Below, piece by piece: positions 8,708 to 17,528 of a DNA stretch of 64,000 nt (position 1 is the stretch's first letter; every line of letters starts with the position of its first letter). This DNA comes from CALSMU01 sp965230225. Its GTDB lineage: Bacteria > Bacteroidota > Bacteroidia > Flavobacteriales_D > Parvicellaceae. The notes beneath the pieces are model-generated. The model had not been told where the DNA came from. It did not search any database and worked only from the letters and a program-made list of their open reading frames with translations. The stretch covers positions 310,001-374,000 of the forward strand of contig CBDDKM010000008.1 in NCBI GenBank assembly GCA_965230225.1. The letters are read 5' to 3'. Position numbers and translations under genes: made by a program.

Positions 8708-10798
8708 TTAATAAGCTCCGTTTCTTTTTCTCAGGAACCACTCTACAGAAAGTAGAGCCATTAACAAGGCAAAAATCCACTTCCAGTTAATCAAATCTGT
8801 TACATCCTTCTGAGTGTAAGAAATATCTACAATGTCTTCTTTGTTAAAGATTGCATCTGCCAATTGATCCAATTGATCCGGATAATACATTTCTCCTCCG
8901 GTAGACTGGGCTAAGTTGTACAACATGGAATGATCTGCCATTACATTGCTATACTCCATCTTCAGTTCATGCACCGTAAACTCTCCTGATTCTTCGAAGT
9001 TCTTTGTTCCCAGAGTTACATTGGCTGTGTAGGTATAACTTCCAACATCAAAGTTTCCTGCATCTAATCGATAAGCATTTCCAGATTTACTAAAGCTTTT
9101 GGCCGGGTAAGTTTCGCCACTTTCGTTGGTTATTTCGATGGTTACTTCCGGATCGTTAGTTAACTCATAGCTATCGTTGTATAGCTCTGCTTCGAACACC
9201 ACCGATTCGTTTTCTAATACGTTGTTTTCACAATATACTCTAAACTGACTTTTATCTTCTTTAGCCGCCAGGTACTGAACCATTTTAGAAACTAAGTCGT
9301 TGAACAAGTTATTGGATTGAGTGGTTTGATATTCGTACAACTTCCATCTCCACAAACCTTCTCCCAGAATAACCCCGTACTTAACACTTTCCTTTTCGTT
9401 AAACATGATTAAAGGAAAATCTGTTTGAGTAGCCCCAACGGTTTGTTGCATTAAAACATTGGTTCCTCCCGAAATTTTGTAATCCCCAGCAAAAGGAATT
9501 TTTAATGGAGGAAACTTAGGTATCAATTGTTTTAGTTCTTCGGATACAGAGAACTGTGTAAAAGAAGTGTTTAAAGATGCGGTAACATCAGTACCTCCAT
9601 TTGGACCGATTACTGACAGCCCCAACTCTTGTTTATTGAATCCGGCAAACTGAGTATTTACTCCAATCAGAAATAATCCCGGAACCTTTTCGCTAATAGC
9701 CTGTTCTACCCACTTACCTTCTCTTCCATTATAGGAAGCTAATTGATGAAACACCACTAAGCTATATGGTTCAAAGTTACCATCAAATTTATCCGTAAGA
9801 GCTACTTCTACTTCGTAGTTTACGTTTTTCTCCATGGCACCTCTAAGAGCTGCAATATCTGGATGCGGTGCTGAAGCCAGAATAAGGATTTCCTGTTTAT
9901 TGTCCAGAATATCAATGTAAAACTCTCGTTTATTATTGACATAGGTTAACTCTCCTTCCAGTTCGGAAATAGTGACTGTAAACTTTTGTTTACCACTTTC
10001 TTTTGCCTCCAGAAGTACAGGTAAAGTAATTACATCCGCTCCGGTTGCAAAATCAATTTCTTGTGTATACCAATTGGTTCCTCCACGAGAAATTTGAACT
10101 GTAGCTTTTTCTCCCTTCAGTTGGTTGGCTTTTACAGTAATTTCTACCGGAAAGTCATTTCCCTTATAAGCCAATCGGTTTGCTACTACGTTAGAAATTA
10201 TTAAATCTTTTCGGATGGTTGTATCCCCCAGAGCGACGGTAAAAACAGAAGAATGCTTTAGTTTACTAAACGCATATAAAGGATCAGAACCTCGGTTTAC
10301 AATTCCATCTGTAGCCAACACTACTGCCCCAAGGTTTCTTCCATAGTAACGGGTATATAACTCACCAAACAACTCAGAAATATCTGTCTGTTTGGAAGAA
10401 TAATCTACCTCTAATCCAGATTTTACTTCATCGCCAAAAGTATAGGTTTTTACCTCGTATTTTTCTTCTAGTTTTTCTTTGAATTGCTGAAGTTGAAGAA
10501 GATAATCTCCCTTCATTTTAACAGAGTCTTTATTCAGAAGAAGACTAGTTGAATTGTCCTGAGCAAGTACCAGCACAGGTTTTTCCACCACTTGATTCTC
10601 TGTCTGAACCAATGGTTCCAGCAATAAGAAAGCTAATAAAGTAACCACACAAAAGCGAAAAAAAGCCATGGCATACACCACAACTTTATTCACTTCGTTA
10701 AGAAGTTGTTCTTTTCTATATAGAACGAAAGCATAAAGAACCCCAACTAATACGCACAATAAGACGTACCAACCGGGATAACTCAATTCAATGTTCAT
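8708..10798 (-). CDS. VWA-domain membrane protein, BatA-like
   Basis: This 696-residue protein has two N-terminal membrane helices (about 10-27 and 42-61), then a von Willebrand A-like domain whose metal site DNSTS (Asp81, Ser83, Ser85) fits the DxSxS consensus, then a long beta-rich periplasmic region, and a final helix (KWIFALLMALLSVEWFL) with a short basic tail. The layout resembles that of the BatA-domain protein at 17529-19595 (688 residues), although sequence similarity is low. Bat proteins form envelope complexes linked to stress tolerance in Bacteroidota. It starts 29 bases after fabG on the same strand and precedes the M48 protease by 9 bases. Function beyond a membrane-anchored adhesion or assembly factor is unknown. 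Confidence 0.75.
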   Translation of the reverse strand: MNIELSYPGWYVLLCVLVGVLYAFVLYRKEQLLNEVNKVVVYAMAFFRFCVVTLLAFLLLEPLVQTENQVVEKPVLVLAQDNSTSLLLNKDSVKMKGDYLLQLQQFKEKLEEKYEVKTYTFGDEVKSGLEVDYSSKQTDISELFGELYTRYYGRNLGAVVLATDGIVNRGSDPLYAFSKLKHSSVFTVALGDTTIRKDLIISNVVANRLAYKGNDFPVEITVKANQLKGEKATVQISRGGTNWYTQEIDFATGADVITLPVLLEAKESGKQKFTVTISELEGELTYVNNKREFYIDILDNKQEILILASAPHPDIAALRGAMEKNVNYEVEVALTDKFDGNFEPYSLVVFHQLASYNGREGKWVEQAISEKVPGLFLIGVNTQFAGFNKQELGLSVIGPNGGTDVTASLNTSFTQFSVSEELKQLIPKFPPLKIPFAGDYKISGGTNVLMQQTVGATQTDFPLIMFNEKESVKYGVILGEGLWRWKLYEYQTTQSNNLFNDLVSKMVQYLAAKEDKSQFRVYCENNVLENESVVFEAELYNDSYELTNDPEVTIEITNESGETYPAKSFSKSGNAYRLDAGNFDVGSYTYTANVTLGTKNFEESGEFTVHELKMEYSNVMADHSMLYNLAQSTGGEMYYPDQLDQLADAIFNKEDIVDISYTQKDVTDLINWKWIFALLMALLSVEWFLRKRNGAY

Positions 10799-10827
10799 TT
10801 ATTCTATTCGGATTCTAAAGGTTATAA

Positions 10828-11574
10828 TTAGGTCATCATTCCACCACAAACGCTCAATACCTGACCATTTACGTAAGCTCCCATATCAGAAGCTAGGAAT
10901 ACTGTTGCATTAGCTACATCTTCAGGTGTACCAGCTCTTTTCAACGGAATATCTTCTAACCATCCTTCTACCACTTTTTCATCAAGAGCAGCAGTCATTT
11001 CAGTTGCGATAAACCCTGGTGCAATAGCATTGCATCTTATGTTTCTGGACCCTAACTCCTGAGCAACAGATTTGGTGAATCCAATAATACCAGCTTTTGA
11101 AGCTGCGTAATTTGCTTGTCCGGCGTTTCCTTCTACACCAACAACAGAACTCATATTAATGATGGAACCACTACGTTGTTTTAGCATGGTTCTAAGTACG
11201 GCTTTAGTCATGTTAAATACCGACTTCAGGTTTACATTGATTACATCGTCAAAGTTTTCCTCGCTCATTCTCATTAACAATCCATCTTTGGTAATTCCGG
11301 CATTGTTTACAACAATATCAACGGTTCCAAACTCTTTAACTACATCGTCAACAAAAGCAACCGCAGCATCCATCTCAGCAGCGTTAGATTTAAATCCCTT
11401 TGCTTTTACTCCCAATGCAATTAACTCCTCTTCTACCGCCTTAGCTTTTTCTTCGCTAGACACATAAGTAAAAGCTACATTAGCTCCTTGCTCTGCAAAT
11501 TTGATTGCTATTCCTTTTCCAATTCCTCTGGTTGCACCTGTAATGATAGCAACTTTACCTTCCAATAATTTCAT
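10828..11574 (-). CDS. fabG: 3-oxoacyl-[acyl-carrier-protein] reductase
   Basis: From the ATG at 11574 the product has 248 residues, the standard FabG length. It has the NADPH-binding glycine motif GATRGIGKG near the start, the NNAG motif (VVNNAGITKDG), and the catalytic Ser, Tyr and Lys in INMSSVVG and YAASKAG. It reduces 3-oxoacyl-ACP to 3-hydroxyacyl-ACP in fatty-acid elongation. An in-frame TTG at 11598 would add eight residues but the ATG gives the family-typical start MKLLEGKVAIITG. It heads a minus-strand run with VWA, M48 and YdcF genes. The rest of the fatty-acid genes are not in the window. Confidence 0.93.
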   Translation of the reverse strand: MKLLEGKVAIITGATRGIGKGIAIKFAEQGANVAFTYVSSEEKAKAVEEELIALGVKAKGFKSNAAEMDAAVAFVDDVVKEFGTVDIVVNNAGITKDGLLMRMSEENFDDVINVNLKSVFNMTKAVLRTMLKQRSGSIINMSSVVGVEGNAGQANYAASKAGIIGFTKSVAQELGSRNIRCNAIAPGFIATEMTAALDEKVVEGWLEDIPLKRAGTPEDVANATVFLASDMGAYVNGQVLSVCGGMMT

Positions 11575-11710
11575 CCTTTTTCTTTTGTCTTCAAGCAACT
11601 AATGGCCGCCTGTTTAAGTTACTGATTGTTAGAATTATTACTTTAAATTCACAAGAAGTTTATTTTGGGCTATTTATCACTAATTAATTTTTTTTAACCG
11701 CCCAAAAATT

Positions 11711-11718
11711 TACTTTTG
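11711..11718 (+). promoter_or_regulatory. -7 box (TACTTTTG) for the barrel gene at 11735
   Basis: Perfect TAnnTTTG element, 16 bases upstream of the ATG at 11735, in the divergent region between fabG and the barrel gene. A T-run precedes it; no canonical -33 TTG at the right distance. Confidence 0.6.
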
Positions 11719-11734
11719 CCAAAAATCAAAGATA

Positions 11735-12460
11735 ATGAGAAAAACGACTTTTAGCCTATTTCTATGTTTTGTTGTCAGCTTAAGTTATTCACAAGGATGG
11801 GTGGATGTAGGACTAAAAGGCGGATGGGGCCCAACCATTCTTATGAACCAGAATATTCTGGATGATCAGGACTACAACCACATCATCTCTACAGGAGGTA
11901 CATTTGGGGCTAAAATTGGTTACAACTTCAATTCTGAGCACGAAATTACTGTCGACGGAATGTATGGTAATTTCAATCAGGCTTTTAAATACAATGTGTT
12001 TGATTCCATTACCGGAGGATATCCTGAATATGATTCAAAAATCACCTATTCTTCCATCAACTTGCTGTTGATGTACCGACACAACAAAGATGGAAGATAT
12101 TTTGAAATCGGACCTCAACTTTCATTATTACAACAATACAACCGTACCGATAACGGACCGGAAGCTCCAGACTTTGAAAGTGCTTACTTTAACTCTCAGT
12201 TAAAAGGAATGACTCTTGGTTTTGGAAGTTACATGGTGGGAACCGAAAACTTTGGAATTACTGCTGGAGCTAGATTCAGCTACATGTTCGATGATTTGAT
12301 TTCTATTGCTGGTCAAAACGAAAACCTTCCAACATTAACATCTTACAGCACTTACAAATCTTCTAACCCAATTGTTGTTCAGCTGGTATTCGAAGCTAAT
12401 TTCGATTTTGCTTATTTGGCAAAAGCACAATGTGGTAGAAGAAAGCTATTGCTTTTCTAA
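11735..12460 (+). CDS. Outer-membrane beta-barrel protein (PorT-like)
   Basis: A 241-residue protein with a signal peptide (MRKTTFSLFLCFVVSLSYSQ) and a mature part made of alternating beta strands: VDVGLKGGWGPTIL, GAKIGYNFNSEHEITVDGMYG, YSSINLLLMYRH, FEIGPQLSLL and others, as in the PorT-like/OMP_b-brl families. The end (AKAQCGRRKLLLF) is unusual because a short basic segment with a Cys follows the last strand. A PorT-like barrel could relate to type IX secretion, but the family is broad and the assignment to T9SS is not supported by its neighbours alone. It precedes the secreted subtilase gene, which has its own promoter box. Confidence 0.8.
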   Translation: MRKTTFSLFLCFVVSLSYSQGWVDVGLKGGWGPTILMNQNILDDQDYNHIISTGGTFGAKIGYNFNSEHEITVDGMYGNFNQAFKYNVFDSITGGYPEYDSKITYSSINLLLMYRHNKDGRYFEIGPQLSLLQQYNRTDNGPEAPDFESAYFNSQLKGMTLGFGSYMVGTENFGITAGARFSYMFDDLISIAGQNENLPTLTSYSTYKSSNPIVVQLVFEANFDFAYLAKAQCGRRKLLLF

Positions 12461-12509
12461 CATTTACTAGTATTTATTAGCATTCCTTCTGAAATCGTAA
12501 ACAGAAGCT

Positions 12510-12517
12510 TACATTTG
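12510..12517 (+). promoter_or_regulatory. -7 box (TACATTTG) for the subtilase gene
   Basis: Perfect TAnnTTTG element, 23 bases before the ATG at 12541, in the 80-base gap after the barrel gene. Confidence 0.6.
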
Positions 12518-12540
12518 TGCGATAAAATTTACTGCACAAA

Positions 12541-15144
12541 ATGAGATTATTATTACTGTTTCCAATTTTAATCGCCACCACCATTTTAGGGCAAAATGCC
12601 TACATTACCCCTAAATTGCAAGAGGCTTTAACCAATCAGAAAAACGGGTATCACCACATCCGTATCGAGTTTAGAGAAAAGATAGATTGCTATGCTTTAA
12701 ATCACCAATTCAAACAGGATCAAGTACCGGTTAACGAAAGACCAACCATTCTAATAAACATGCTTCAGCAACAAGCGGAAGTTTCTCAAACCCCTCTGTT
12801 GGATTATTTGGAGAAAAACCATTCTAAGCATGTTCAAAATGTTCAAACATTCTGGATCATTAATATTGTGGTAATGGATGCTAAAGAAGAGGTTATTCAG
12901 GCTCTTTCCCAGCGTAAGGACATTGCTTTAATCGACCTTGAAAACAATACCATTTTACCACATGACCCAATAGAAAAAGGAACTTCACTCAACCCAAAAG
13001 CTGTCGGGAGTCCCGAGCCTGGTTTAGTTGCTATTAATGCTCCTGCCATGTGGGACCTGGGATACACCGGAAGAGGAAGATTGGTTTATGTTTACGATAC
13101 AGGCGTTTGGCCAACTCACCCTGCTTTTTCGGATCGTTTTATGGCCAACCACTACCCTATGGATCAGTGCTGGTATGGATACTTTAGCAATACCCCTAAC
13201 GGAATGGTTAACGATCATGGAACACACGTACTGGGAACTGTAGCAGGATTAGACACTGCCACTAACGACACTATTGGTGTTGCTTCTAAAGCGTACTGGA
13301 TCGCCAATGATTTTGTTACTCCAACTGTTGCTGGATTACCTCCAATGATGGACATGGTAGGTGCATTTGAATGGGCATTAGATCCAGATGGCAACCCGGC
13401 CACTACCCACGACATTCCGGATGTGATTAACAATAGCTGGAGGTGGTACGACGGAGCTGATACTTTACATTGTGGTGATTTTGTAGTGGACCTGATGAAT
13501 GCCATTGAAGCGGCGGGAATTGCAAACGTTTTCTCTGGGGGTAACTTCGGACCATCTAACACTACAGTAAGTTCTCCGCAACGAATAAATACTACTGAAG
13601 TAAATACCTTCTCTGTGGGAAGTGTTAACGGTAATGCAACATTTCCTTACCCAATTAGTAACTTTTCAAGTATCGGGCCTAAACAATGTCCGGGAACGGG
13701 ATCATTGTTAATCCACCCTGAAGTGGTTGCCCCCGGACAAAACATCCGATCTGCCTGGAGTACTAACGATTACAACACTATTTCAGGTACTTCTATGGCT
13801 TCTCCACACGTTTCCGGAGCTATATTATTACTAAAAGAAGCTTTTCCTTATTTGTCTGGAGAAGACCTATTATGGGCTCTGTATTTAACTGCTGTTGACC
13901 TTGGTCCTGCAGGAGAAGACAATACCTTCGGAATGGGTATAATTGATGTATACGCTGCTTATCAATACTTAGCAGCTACGAACACTCCTGTTGACCCTAA
14001 TACGGTAAAATGGGATTTAGCCATTACGGAAGTTAATAACCCAAACAACGGCGATGTGGTATGTTCGGACAATTACGAACCTATAGTAACTTTCTCCAAC
14101 TTAGGAGATAGCACGATTACAGAAATCAACATCAGCTACTCCATTAACGGGGGAACTGTTCAAACTTATGATTGGATAGGAACTTTATTAGGAGGAGACG
14201 AAGTTTCTGTAACTCTTCCTCAAATCTTTACTTCTACCTATGGAGATCAGGAGTTGACTATTATATCGGAAATAAGTGGTAACTCCAACGAATATGACTT
14301 GTATAACAACCGAAGAATTATTCGGTTTAACAGAAGAGGACACTATTCTCTTCCTTTCACGGAAGGGTTTGAAAATGGGTTTGAAGCTGATCGTTGGTAC
14401 ATCTACAACGAGGATGGAGGAATGACCTGGGATACTATTCCAACTGAAGGGTTAACCTGGAACCACTACTCGGCGTCGATGCAGTATTTTAATTACGCTC
14501 CAAGAGAAAGCCAACACGATGGGTTAATGGGGCCGGAACTAATTATTCCTGGTTCAGGTAGTAGTACTTTAAAGTTTGACCTTGCTTACCAAAAAAGAAG
14601 TTCGAGCCCTACTCTGCAAGATACCTTAAGGATATTGGTTTCTGATGATTGTGGACAAACCTTTAATGATGTGGTATATGAGAAATATGGAGATGATCTG
14701 AGCACACTGGATACGATCCATACTAATTTTACTCCAGAGTTTTCTACCCATTGGAGAAGAGACTCTGTAGACTTGAGTTCTTATGCAGGAGGATACATCA
14801 TTCTTCAATTTCTAGGGGTAAATCAGCAAGGAAACAATTTGTATATCGACAACATTGCTATTTATAATGGGAACAATGAGCCAGCCACCATTGGTGAACA
14901 CTCATTTACTTTCGGTTTATACCCGAATCCGTCGGAAGAATTAATCAACTTGGAGCTTCCAAAGGCTTTAAATGGAACAACCCAAATGCAAGTGTTTAAT
15001 TCTCTCGGACAACAAATTGAAAACAAAACTTTGAGAAATCTACAGGTACATCAATTGGATATCCGTAATTTTGAAAACGGTATTTACTGGATCACGTTAA
15101 CTAATGGTGCTTACAGAAGTACCAAATCATTTATAAAGAAATAG
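12541..15144 (+). CDS. Secreted S8 subtilisin-like peptidase with T9SS sorting domain
   Basis: An 867-residue exported protease. After a signal peptide (1-17) and a propeptide region to about 165, the S8 catalytic domain shows Asp186 (VYDTG), His226 (NDHGTHV), the oxyanion Asn335 (SGGNFGP) and the nucleophile Ser418 (SGTSMASPH). A CARDB-like beta segment follows (about 490-600), then a jelly-roll/MAM-like domain (about 605-785, with LPFTEGFENG and YIDNIAIYNG), and the last 75 residues (LYPNPSEE, NSLGQQIE, ENGIYWITL) are a T9SS type A sorting domain. It should be exported to the surface or medium and degrade extracellular protein. It has its own promoter box; the next gene starts 2 bases after its stop. 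Confidence 0.94.
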   Translation: MRLLLLFPILIATTILGQNAYITPKLQEALTNQKNGYHHIRIEFREKIDCYALNHQFKQDQVPVNERPTILINMLQQQAEVSQTPLLDYLEKNHSKHVQNVQTFWIINIVVMDAKEEVIQALSQRKDIALIDLENNTILPHDPIEKGTSLNPKAVGSPEPGLVAINAPAMWDLGYTGRGRLVYVYDTGVWPTHPAFSDRFMANHYPMDQCWYGYFSNTPNGMVNDHGTHVLGTVAGLDTATNDTIGVASKAYWIANDFVTPTVAGLPPMMDMVGAFEWALDPDGNPATTHDIPDVINNSWRWYDGADTLHCGDFVVDLMNAIEAAGIANVFSGGNFGPSNTTVSSPQRINTTEVNTFSVGSVNGNATFPYPISNFSSIGPKQCPGTGSLLIHPEVVAPGQNIRSAWSTNDYNTISGTSMASPHVSGAILLLKEAFPYLSGEDLLWALYLTAVDLGPAGEDNTFGMGIIDVYAAYQYLAATNTPVDPNTVKWDLAITEVNNPNNGDVVCSDNYEPIVTFSNLGDSTITEINISYSINGGTVQTYDWIGTLLGGDEVSVTLPQIFTSTYGDQELTIISEISGNSNEYDLYNNRRIIRFNRRGHYSLPFTEGFENGFEADRWYIYNEDGGMTWDTIPTEGLTWNHYSASMQYFNYAPRESQHDGLMGPELIIPGSGSSTLKFDLAYQKRSSSPTLQDTLRILVSDDCGQTFNDVVYEKYGDDLSTLDTIHTNFTPEFSTHWRRDSVDLSSYAGGYIILQFLGVNQQGNNLYIDNIAIYNGNNEPATIGEHSFTFGLYPNPSEELINLELPKALNGTTQMQVFNSLGQQIENKTLRNLQVHQLDIRNFENGIYWITLTNGAYRSTKSFIKK

Positions 15145-15146
15145 CA

Positions 15147-15539
15147 TTGAAGACCTTTTTAGTTGGCATATTAATTACTTTATCGCTAGGAATTTTCGGA
15201 CAGGAAAATACCCCTACCATAGACTGTTCTCATTTGAAAAAAGGAAAGTACATCATGACCGGGCCATCGGGTGGGGAGATTAGAATGATCCGAAGAAAAA
15301 AAACTCAGTTTGAACGTTACAACAGAGAGCATCAAAAATATCGTTTCAAAATTGAATGGACTTCTGATTGCTCCTATACTCTTACCTTAAAAAAAGTAAA
15401 GGGTAAAAGATCTGCTAAAGACTACATTGGCTCTAAGGTATACGTAACTATCATTGCTGCTAAAGAGGATTACTATACAGCGAAAAGTAAGACTGAAGAG
15501 GGAGTGGTTACGGAAATAGAGATCACCAAAATCAGGTAA
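15147..15539 (+). CDS. Small secreted protein of unknown function, TTG start
   Basis: A 130-residue protein with a signal peptide (MKTFLVGILITLSLGIFGQ) and a mature domain containing FERYNREHQKYRFKIEWTSDC, a pattern seen in small exported Bacteroidota proteins of unknown role; some database relatives carry a misleading topoisomerase name. No ATG precedes the signal peptide: the frame begins with TTG at 15147, two bases after the subtilase stop, so translation is probably coupled to the upstream gene. Two cysteines (in IDCSHL and SDCSYT) could form a disulfide. The position suggests a companion of the secreted protease, for example a chaperone or inhibitor, but this is only context. Confidence 0.75.
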   Translation: MKTFLVGILITLSLGIFGQENTPTIDCSHLKKGKYIMTGPSGGEIRMIRRKKTQFERYNREHQKYRFKIEWTSDCSYTLTLKKVKGKRSAKDYIGSKVYVTIIAAKEDYYTAKSKTEEGVVTEIEITKIR

Positions 15540-15617
15540 CACCTTCTTAACCCCCTTTAAAAAAGTTTATTAACTTTAACGGTGTTACACATTATTTTTT
15601 AATTAAAAAGTACTGAT

Positions 15618-15830
15618 ATGGGAAAAGGTGATATTAAAACCAAAAGAGGTAAAATTAACAACAAAACTTACGGAGTATCTCGTAAAAGAAAAAAGAAGAA
15701 AGTTGTGGTAGAGGCCAAACCCAAGAAGAAGGCAGCGGCAAAAAAAACAACCGCAAAAAAACCAGCAGCTAAGAAAACAACAGCTAAAAAAGCTGCTCCG
15801 AAGAAACAAGAAGAAAAAACAGAAGAATAA
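15618..15830 (+). CDS. 30S ribosomal protein THX with Lys/Ala-rich tail
   Basis: The first 27 residues (MGKGDIKTKRGKINNKTYG then VSRKRKKKK) match ribosomal protein THX (bTHX), which in Thermus is a 26-residue peptide filling a cavity at the top of the 30S head. Here the protein is 70 residues long because about 40 further residues form a low-complexity Lys/Ala/Thr tail built of repeats such as AKKTTAKKPAAKK and ending EEKTEE. The tail resembles bacterial histone-like C-termini and could bind RNA. The gene stands alone and is followed directly by a strong bidirectional terminator. No clear -7 box was found; the leader is AT-rich. Confidence 0.85.
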   Translation: MGKGDIKTKRGKINNKTYGVSRKRKKKKVVVEAKPKKKAAAKKTTAKKPAAKKTTAKKAAPKKQEEKTEE

Positions 15831-15864
15831 AAAAATCCCCGGTGTTTATCCGGGGATTTTTTTT
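15831..15864. terminator. Bidirectional intrinsic terminator
   Basis: Inverted repeat AAAATCCCCGG / CCGGGGATTTT with a 7-base loop (tgtttat), followed by T on the plus strand and preceded by A-run, so it can stop transcripts from the THX gene (plus) and the barrel gene at 15863 (minus). Confidence 0.9.
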
Positions 15865-16645
15865 AGAATCGACTATCGGGAGCCGCTCGTTCGTTTTTCT
15901 TGGAGAGCTCTTTAAAAATGAAAAAGTATTTTAAGGATACTCCTATATAATTTCCTCGTGTACTTGAAGAAGCAGTTTCATTATTCAATGGGTTTCCTGT
16001 ATCTAAATAGGTCATAGAAGATGAGATAATGTCTCCCAATCCGTATCGGTAAATGATCCCCATATCCAGGTAGCTTCCTCTATTCAATCTTTTTTGCAAA
16101 CCAACTTCTGGGGTAAACAACAATACTCTGGAGGAAACAAAGTTGATGGAGTACGTATAAAAATTAGCTGTTTCGGTAAGTCCTCCACTACCTCCAAACA
16201 TATACCCTACTCCAGCCTTAAAATAAATGGTATTGTGTTCTGCCTTAGGCGTAAAATTCTTCTTCAGCTTTACATCCACATAAGGAGCACGATACCCCAA
16301 ATTAAGAGCTACTCCTTTATTCTTATATAAATATGTATTGAATTCGTAAGAGAAATCGGCTTCTATTCCAAAATTGTTCTTCATCAAAAACGATACACCA
16401 GCGCCACCGGTTATAGAATAACCAAATGGGTGAGCCCACGCAGAAGTTCCCTTATTAAAATTGGCTTTAGATACTCCAAAGTTTCCGTTGGCCGACACAG
16501 CAATTGCATGAATCGTATTTAAAGGCTTACCCAATACATTATCTGCATTTTTACTCGGATCCTGCTGAGCAGTCAATTTGCTTCCACAGATCGTCATACT
16601 TCCAACCAAAAACATCATCATCGCAGATCTTTTACCTATCTTCAT
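15863..16645 (-). CDS. Outer-membrane beta-barrel protein
   Basis: From the ATG at 16645 this is a 260-residue protein (MKIGKRSAMMMFLV...) with a signal peptide ending near LTAQQ and a mature part of amphipathic strands such as FGIEADFSYEFNTYLY, GAGVSFLMKN and YLDMGIIYRYG, ending in YIGVSLKYFFIFKE before a charged tail. An in-frame TTG at 16654 would add three residues only. The charged C-terminal extension (ELSKKNERAAPDSRF) after the last strand is unusual for a barrel, whose final residue is normally aromatic. Function unknown; it diverges from the DUF2400 gene. Confidence 0.78.
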   Translation of the reverse strand: MKIGKRSAMMMFLVGSMTICGSKLTAQQDPSKNADNVLGKPLNTIHAIAVSANGNFGVSKANFNKGTSAWAHPFGYSITGGAGVSFLMKNNFGIEADFSYEFNTYLYKNKGVALNLGYRAPYVDVKLKKNFTPKAEHNTIYFKAGVGYMFGGSGGLTETANFYTYSINFVSSRVLLFTPEVGLQKRLNRGSYLDMGIIYRYGLGDIISSSMTYLDTGNPLNNETASSSTRGNYIGVSLKYFFIFKELSKKNERAAPDSRF

Positions 16646-16666
16646 GTCCCTCAATTTTGATTTATA

Positions 16667-17488
16667 ATGAGTAAAAGAAACATAAATAATTCATTTTCCG
16701 ATGAATCGAAGCTTGATTTTGATGAATTGAAGCAATTTCTCGATGAAAAGGTAGAATTGTATAATCGTACTTCCTTTATAGAAGATGATCCGATTAGCAT
16801 CCCACACCAATTCGATAGAAAGGAAGATATTGAAATTGCTGCATTTTTAGTTTCTTCCATTGCCTGGGGTAACCGAAAAATGATCATTCGATCGGGAGAA
16901 AGGATGATGGACATTATGGATCACTCTCCATTTGAATTTGTAAAAGAATACTCCGGTGACAATAAAAAACTAGCGGAATTTAAACACAGAACCTTTAATG
17001 GTTTTGATCTCGAGTTCTTTATTCGATCACTTCAAAACATCTATTTAAAACATGGTGGTTTAGAAGAAGTATTTAGTCATCAATACACTGAAAATGTTAC
17101 TACCACGGTTCCTCTTATTGAGTACTTTAGGTCAGTCTTTTTTGAAATAGATGACTCAGAAAACTTGCGAACTAAAAAACACGTTTCCAGTCCGGCTAAG
17201 GGATCTGCAGCTAAAAGAATCAATATGTATTTAAGATGGATGGTTAGAGAAGACAACAAAGGTGTTGATTTTGGAATATGGGATTCTATCCCAACCTCTG
17301 TCCTATCTTGTCCTTTGGATGTACACTCAGGCAATGTTGCTCGTGCATTAGGGCTGTTAACCAGAAAACAAAACGATCTTAAGGCCTTATTGGAACTGGA
17401 TAATAATTTAAGAAAAATGGACGTTTTGGACCCAGTGAAATACGATTTTGCTTTATTTGGTTTAGGGGTGTTTGAAAAGTTCAAATAA
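16667..17488 (+). CDS. TIGR02757 / DUF2400 family protein
   Basis: A 273-residue soluble protein with DUF2400 landmarks: DPISIPHQFDRKEDIEIAAF, SSIAWGNRKMI, KHRTFNGFDLEFFIRSL, SPAKGSAAKRINMYLRWMVR and FGIWDSIPTSVLSCPLDVHSG. The WMVR and DVHSG segments recall helix-hairpin-helix base-excision enzymes, which suggests nucleic-acid binding, but no activity is established for the family. It is followed by the BatA-domain and dihydroorotase-like genes, an arrangement common in Bacteroidota. A separate -7 box lies between it and the BatA gene. Confidence 0.88.
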   Translation: MSKRNINNSFSDESKLDFDELKQFLDEKVELYNRTSFIEDDPISIPHQFDRKEDIEIAAFLVSSIAWGNRKMIIRSGERMMDIMDHSPFEFVKEYSGDNKKLAEFKHRTFNGFDLEFFIRSLQNIYLKHGGLEEVFSHQYTENVTTTVPLIEYFRSVFFEIDDSENLRTKKHVSSPAKGSAAKRINMYLRWMVREDNKGVDFGIWDSIPTSVLSCPLDVHSGNVARALGLLTRKQNDLKALLELDNNLRKMDVLDPVKYDFALFGLGVFEKFK

Positions 17489-17513
17489 ACCATAATTTTT
17501 AAGTGTAATATCC

Positions 17514-17521
17514 TATCTTTG
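17514..17521 (+). promoter_or_regulatory. -7 box (TATCTTTG) for the BatA-domain gene
   Basis: Perfect TAnnTTTG element, 7 bases before the ATG at 17529, in the 40-base gap after the DUF2400 gene. Predicts a near-leaderless mRNA. Confidence 0.6.
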
Positions 17522-17528
17522 TTTTTTA

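Noticed and set aside
10828..11598. TTG start of fabG at 11598
   Set aside because: The ATG at 11574 gives the standard 248 residues and the family-typical N-terminus.
13024..13562. Frames of 67-115 residues on both strands inside the subtilase catalytic domain
   Set aside because: They are shadows of a gene with intact catalytic triad and family-typical length.
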